Origin: an uncultured bacterium
GTDB taxonomy: Bacteria > Planctomycetota > UBA1135 > GCA-002686595
Direction: 5' to 3'
DNA: 8,641 bases
NCBI GenBank assembly: GCA_902826945.1
Contig: CADEGS010000117.1
Span: forward strand, 1 to 8,641
A program made the translations under genes and the position numbers. Below the pieces are notes generated by a model. It saw only the letters and a list, made by a program, of their open reading frames with translations, was not told the origin of the DNA and ran no database searches. This document shows, one piece after another, positions 5,504 through 8,641 of this stretch. The first letter of the stretch is position 1. Every line of letters starts with the position of its first letter.

Positions 5504-7785
5504 CTCTCCCGGTAGCGATCCCACATCGCGAGCGCGAAGGGCGTGCGCGCCACGGTCCAGCCGCTCTGACCGCTCGTGCGACACACCGCGCGGTAGCGGT
5601 CCAGGTAGTCGAACAGCGCGTCGTGGCGCCACAGCTCGCGCGCGCCCAGCACGCGCGCCGCCAGCACCTCGCCCCACCACACGTTCGCCGTGCAGCACGT
5701 GCGGTAGTCGAGGTGCGGGTTCGAGCCGTCCGTGTCGGTCCAGCGCGCGTCGTCCTGCGCGCGATTCTTCGCGTGCTGGTTGCCCCACTCGGCCAGCCCG
5801 ACGTGCTCCGGCCCGTAGCCGCCGTGCCCCTCGTTGAAGACGCCCGGCGCGGTCTCCTCGACGTAGAACGTCTGGCCGTCCTCGTTCCACTGCACGTCGG
5901 CGCGCGCGCCGATCGAGCGCATGCCCGGGTCGTCGAGCAAGAGGCCGGCGAAGAGGATCGGCCACTTGCGGCCGGAGTGGTGCCCGCCGCCCGGCGGCCA
6001 GTTGTCCTCGCCGCCGTCCTGCACGATGCCGTACAGGTCGATGCCGAGCTGCACGAAGCGCACGAGCAGCGTCTCCTTGCGCTCGGGCGGCAGGTCGAGC
6101 AAGAGCACCAGCGACGCCGTGCCGACCGCGTCGCACATCTCGCGGCCGTAGTCGGGCATGTTCTGCGCCGGGTGGCAGTAGCGCCCGAGCCAGTCGGGCA
6201 CGTGGTCGAGCCAGGGGCGCTCGAACCAGCCCTCGACCTCGCGCAGGGGCGGCATGCCCGGTGCCGGCGCCAGGCGCGGCAGGAGCTCGCGCCGCAGCGC
6301 GCCCGCGCGGTGGCGCGGCGTCTTGTCCGCGCCGCAGTACGGCGGGCGGAAGGCGTCGTCGGGAGCGGGCTCGGCCAGCACCGTCAGGATCGCGGCCGCG
6401 GCGAGCTGCGGGCGCGCGCCGGGCGCGGGCTCGCTCACCGTCGACACGAGCGACGTGCCCGGCGCGAGCAGGAGCGGGTGCTGCGGCGACACGTCGAGGC
6501 CCGCGTTGCGCGCGTCGTCGTAGGAGCCCGGCGCGCGGTACGGCCCGAACATCGCGCTGTCGTAGCCCTGCCCGCCGTCGCGCGGCGAGGGGTTCCGCAT
6601 CGAGCCGTTCAGCACGCGCGGGCCGGCGCGCGCGCTGCCGGGCGTGATCGCGACCAGCGCGACCGGCCCGACCACCCACCAGTCGCCGTTCGCGAAGCGC
6701 CCGACGCGCTCGTCGCGCGCGAAGGTCCACGTGATGCCCGAGCGCGACACGCTGGCGCTGCGCGCGCCGCTCGTCGCCTGCCCCGGTCCGGCCCCCACGC
6801 GGCGCGTCGTCGTCCCGCGGCCGTCGGTGTCGTTCACGAACGCGACCAGGCCCGCGCCGTCCTGCGCCGCGCGCACGACGCGCACGCGCACGCTCGCGCC
6901 CGGCGCGAGCTCGCCCGCGGGCGGGAGGGCGGCGAGCCCCGCACCCGCCGTCGCGGCGCGCCAGCGGAGCGCCGCGTCCGAGCGGTTCGCGAGCTCGTAG
7001 CCCGCCTCCGCTGCCGGCGCGTCCGAGCCCGGCGAGACGACCAGCCCGGGTCGCTCCGCGACGCGCAGCCGCACGAGGCGCTCGGCGTCGGCCTCGTCTC
7101 CGCGCGCGTCGCGGAAGACCAGGCGCGCCTCGTGCACGCCGGCCGCGCGCGGCGCGCGCTCGGGCACGAGCACGACCTGCACCAGGGCGCGCTCGCCGCG
7201 CGCGAGCCGCCCGGCGCGCGGCGCCACGGCCAGCCAGTCCGCGCCGGGCTCGACCGTCCAGGCGAGCTCGTCGGCCTGGGCGTTGCGCACCTCGTAGAGC
7301 TGCGCGGCGGGCTCCGGGCCGTCCGCCCAGCGCGCCTCGAAGGGCGCCGCCGGCACGACGGCCAGGCCCGGCGGCGCGCGCACGCGCAGCGCGACCTCGC
7401 GCTCGACCGCGGCCTCGACGCCGGCCGCGTCCTCGAAGCGCACGCGCGCCGCGTGCACGCCGGGCAGGAGCCGCGCGGCCTCCGCGGGGACGAGCGCGAC
7501 GCGCACGAGGCTCTCCTCGCCCGGCGCGAGCGTGCCCGCCTGCGGCTCGACCGCGAGCCACGTCGCGCCGGCCTGCGTGCGCAACGCGAGCGGCCGCGAC
7601 CCGTCGTTCGCGAGCGCGTACGCGCTCGCCGCGCGCTCGAACGGTCCGCCCGCCGCGCCGCTCGGCGCGAACGCGGCCGCCGGCCGCACGACGAGCCCCG
7701 CGGTCGGCGGCGCTCCGCCGGGCGCGAGCGCGAGGGCGCCGAGCGCTAGCGGGAGGAGCCGGGCGAGGAGCGGACGGCGGCGCAT
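5497..7785 (-). CDS. secreted protein with three BACON-like Ig repeats and a large uncharacterised C-terminal domain
   Basis: Predicted 762-residue exported protein of unknown function. The ATG at 7785 is preceded by AAGGGA at good spacing and begins a classical Sec signal peptide (MRRRPLLARLLPLALGALAL, then cleavage near residue 28). The frame runs 32 codons further upstream without merit. Residues about 30-136, 140-244 and 247-329 are three tandem repeats, each starting GL-x-V-x-P. The first two carry WLAV-x-P-x-AG-x-L-A-x-GE, a pattern like BACON/abnormal-spindle Ig modules, which often bind glycans or act as spacers. The third is shorter and lacks the Trp. Residues about 350-762 form a distinct domain rich in Trp, Tyr, His and Gly: ITWTFARD (351-358), FANGDWWVVGPVALV (364-378), FRPPYCGADK (479-488), NWPPGGGHHSGRKWPILF (595-612), NEGHGGYGPEHVGLAEWG (651-668) and YRTCCTANVWWGEVLAARVL (694-713). 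The repeating aromatic/Ala-rich helices suggest an alpha-toroid as in polysaccharide lyases or glycosidases, but I recognise no catalytic signature. All six cysteines are in this domain. Context beside a glycan operon favours a polymer-modifying or polymer-binding role (inference). Confidence 0.85.
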   Translation of the reverse strand: MRRRPLLARLLPLALGALALAPGGAPPTAGLVVRPAAAFAPSGAAGGPFERAASAYALANDGSRPLALRTQAGATWLAVEPQAGTLAPGEESLVRVALVPAEAARLLPGVHAARVRFEDAAGVEAAVEREVALRVRAPPGLAVVPAAPFEARWADGPEPAAQLYEVRNAQADELAWTVEPGADWLAVAPRAGRLARGERALVQVVLVPERAPRAAGVHEARLVFRDARGDEADAERLVRLRVAERPGLVVSPGSDAPAAEAGYELANRSDAALRWRAATAGAGLAALPPAGELAPGASVRVRVVRAAQDGAGLVAFVNDTDGRGTTTRRVGAGPGQATSGARSASVSRSGITWTFARDERVGRFANGDWWVVGPVALVAITPGSARAGPRVLNGSMRNPSPRDGGQGYDSAMFGPYRAPGSYDDARNAGLDVSPQHPLLLAPGTSLVSTVSEPAPGARPQLAAAAILTVLAEPAPDDAFRPPYCGADKTPRHRAGALRRELLPRLAPAPGMPPLREVEGWFERPWLDHVPDWLGRYCHPAQNMPDYGREMCDAVGTASLVLLLDLPPERKETLLVRFVQLGIDLYGIVQDGGEDNWPPGGGHHSGRKWPILFAGLLLDDPGMRSIGARADVQWNEDGQTFYVEETAPGVFNEGHGGYGPEHVGLAEWGNQHAKNRAQDDARWTDTDGSNPHLDYRTCCTANVWWGEVLAARVLGARELWRHDALFDYLDRYRAVCRTSGQSGWTVARTPFALAMWDRYRESY

Positions 7786-7792
7786 GGCGACG

Positions 7793-7798
7793 TCCCTT
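7793..7798 (-). promoter_or_regulatory. ribosome-binding site AAGGGA for the secreted repeat protein
   Basis: Read on the minus strand, AAGGGA precedes the ATG at 7785 by 7 bases. Together with the signal peptide starting at this ATG, it decides the start against the upstream in-frame ATG at 7881. Confidence 0.55.
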
Positions 7799-7875
7799 GT
7801 ACGGGAGCCGCGCGCGGCGCGCGAGCCCGCCTCCCCGAGCGCGATTCCGCGCGCGGGGTCCCGGGGCGTGGCGGC

Positions 7876-7881
7876 TAGCAT
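7876..7881 (+). promoter_or_regulatory. candidate -10 element TAGCAT for the ArnT-like gene
   Basis: Identical to the hexamer at 812-817, including the following G, and again located just upstream of a plus-strand transcription unit. It lies 32 bases before the GTG at 7914 and 5 bases before the alternative GTG at 7887, so if it is a true -10 the 7914 start is favoured. No -35 match is visible in the G/C-only sequence upstream. Confidence 0.35.
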
Positions 7882-7913
7882 GGGCCGTGCGCCTCGCCCC
7901 GCGCCGACGGCCC

Positions 7914-8641
7914 GTGACCGAGCCCCGCCCCGAATCCGCCTGGCTGCGCCGCGTCCCGCTCCTGGCCGCGCTGTGCGTGCTCCTCGTCGGCGCGCTGTAC
8001 TCGAGCGCGCTCGATCGCACGCAGCGCTTCGGCGACGAGCGCGACTACCTGCACCTGGGCTGGTACCTGTGCCACGAGGGCCGCTTCACCGTGAGCGGCG
8101 AGCGGCCGACCGCCTACCGCGCGCCGGGCTACCCGGTGCTGCTCGCCGCGCTGACGTGCGCGGGGCGCAGCGGCGTCGTGATCCGCATGGCGAACTTCGC
8201 GCTCCTCGCGGGCACGATCCTGGTCGGGAGCCGCTTCCTCGCGCGCCGCGGGCTGCCGCGCGCGGCGGCGCTCGCGGCCGTCCTGTGCGCGGTCTACCCG
8301 CCGTTCGTGTACACGGCGGGCACGATCTATCCGCAGACGCTGGCCGGGCTGCTGCTCGCCGTGTTCTACCTGCTCCTGCCGGACGGCGCGCGCGCGCCGG
8401 GCGCCGGCCGCGGCGCGCTGCTCGGCCTGGTCGGCATTGCGCTGACGATGACGGTGCCGACCTTCCTGCCGGCGGTCGGGCTCGGCCTCGCCTGGTGCCT
8501 CGTCCGCTGGCGCGCGCGTGCCGCGGGAGCGGTGCTGGTCGCGCTCGTGTGCGTGGCCGCCGGGCTCGGCGCCTGGGGGCTGCGCAACGAGCGCGCGCTG
8601 GGCGCGTTCGTGCCGCTGGCGACGAACTCGGGGCGCAACCT
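7914..8641 (+). CDS. ArnT/PMT-like integral-membrane glycosyltransferase, N-terminal part (cut by window edge)
   Basis: The first 242 residues of a GT-C-fold membrane glycosyltransferase; the gene continues past the right edge. Relatives (ArnT, dolichyl-phosphate-mannose-protein mannosyltransferases) use a polyprenyl-phosphate sugar and transfer it to lipids, proteins or glycans on the periplasmic side. The first membrane segment is at about residues 14-33, followed by QRFGDERDYLHLGWYLCHEG (37-56), in which the acidic D41/E42/D44 lie in the first external loop where the catalytic Asp of this fold sits. ERPTAYRAPGYPVLLAAL (63-80) contains the R-x-PGYP motif typical of the family. Further hydrophobic segments follow at about 89-107, 116-134, 136-156, 168-195 and 203-222. 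WGLRNERALGAFVPLATNSG (221-240) matches the conserved 'RN...G..v.l.tn.G.N' segment at the start of the C-terminal half. The start is uncertain: GTG at 7914 is chosen, but an in-frame GTG at 7887 would add nine mostly basic residues; neither has a clear ribosome-binding site. It may belong to the same glycan pathway. Confidence 0.82.
   Translation, partial: MTEPRPESAWLRRVPLLAALCVLLVGALYSSALDRTQRFGDERDYLHLGWYLCHEGRFTVSGERPTAYRAPGYPVLLAALTCAGRSGVVIRMANFALLAGTILVGSRFLARRGLPRAAALAAVLCAVYPPFVYTAGTIYPQTLAGLLLAVFYLLLPDGARAPGAGRGALLGLVGIALTMTVPTFLPAVGLGLAWCLVRWRARAAGAVLVALVCVAAGLGAWGLRNERALGAFVPLATNSGRN

Larger units (their letters stand above)
7786..7913. promoter_or_regulatory. divergent intergenic region between secreted protein and ArnT-like gene
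   Basis: These 128 bases separate the starts of two divergent genes. On the minus strand AAGGGA (7798-7793) lies 7 bases before the ATG at 7785 and serves as ribosome-binding site. TAGCATG at 7876-7882 is the second copy of the motif found at 812. The rest is alternating G/C sequence (for example around 7810-7822 and 7849-7856), in which I could not recognise a -35 box or a minus-strand -10. The true start of the plus-strand gene may be as early as 7887, which would shorten the region. Confidence 0.5.

Noticed and set aside
4375..7749. An 1124-codon plus-strand open frame
   Set aside because: It overlaps the GT4-type gene in another frame and the secreted protein antisense, and is low-complexity Arg/Ala sequence without motifs.
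7786..7881. N-terminal extension of the secreted protein to the ATG at 7881
   Set aside because: The start at 7785 has a ribosome-binding site and an immediate signal peptide; the extension would bury the signal peptide.
3926..8020. A 1364-codon open frame on the minus strand
   Set aside because: It runs antisense to the Alg13-like and GT4-type genes and out of frame with the secreted protein. Its translation is Arg/Ala/Gly-rich without domains; it is open only because stop codons are rare at this GC content.

Overview
The window is an extremely GC-rich piece (by eye roughly three quarters to four fifths G+C) of a diderm bacterial chromosome. It carries part of an extracellular polysaccharide / O-antigen-type locus. 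An outer-membrane export lipoprotein with a clear lipobox implies a Gram-negative envelope. The GC content, the coding style and the large secreted protein at 5497-7785 would suit a GC-rich planctomycete lineage, but a myxobacterial or related origin cannot be excluded from this sequence. Stop codons are so rare that long open frames appear on both strands. I called genes by recognisable protein families, plausible starts and tight packing, not by frame length.

Layout. (1) 58-753, minus strand: short Wza-type polysaccharide export lipoprotein. The 57 bases beyond its stop hold nothing I can identify; a further minus-strand gene may lie off the left edge. (2) 754-901: divergent promoter region. 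(3) 902-5503, plus strand: a compact five-gene operon comprising an O-antigen ligase/polymerase-like membrane protein, a GT2 rhamnosyltransferase-like enzyme, an Alg14-like/Alg13-like split glycosyltransferase pair, and a GT4-type glycosyltransferase. Three of its four junctions are 4-base start/stop overlaps (ATGA, GTGA, ATGA), which suggests translational coupling. (4) 5497-7785, minus strand: a secreted protein of about 762 residues with three immunoglobulin-like (BACON-like) repeats and a large C-terminal domain of unknown function. Its stop overlaps that of the operon by 7 bases. (5) 7786-7913: a second divergent intergenic region. (6) 7914 to the right edge, plus strand: the N-terminal part of an ArnT/PMT-type integral-membrane glycosyltransferase.

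Working model (inference). The three glycosyltransferase units (GT2, the Alg14/Alg13 pair, GT4) extend a repeat unit on a lipid carrier at the cytoplasmic face. The multi-pass ligase/polymerase acts on the flipped units at the periplasmic face. The Wza-type lipoprotein forms or contributes to the outer-membrane exit. The ArnT-like protein may add a sugar from a polyprenyl-phosphate donor at the periplasmic side. The large secreted protein could process or bind the finished polymer. No initiating phosphoglycosyltransferase, flippase or Wzc-type co-polymerase is visible here, so the locus is probably larger than the window.

I see no tRNA, rRNA, CRISPR array, insertion sequence or other mobile element. 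The most novel-looking item is the secreted repeat protein. Two intergenic copies of TAGCATG, each upstream of a plus-strand transcription unit, are the best regulatory lead.
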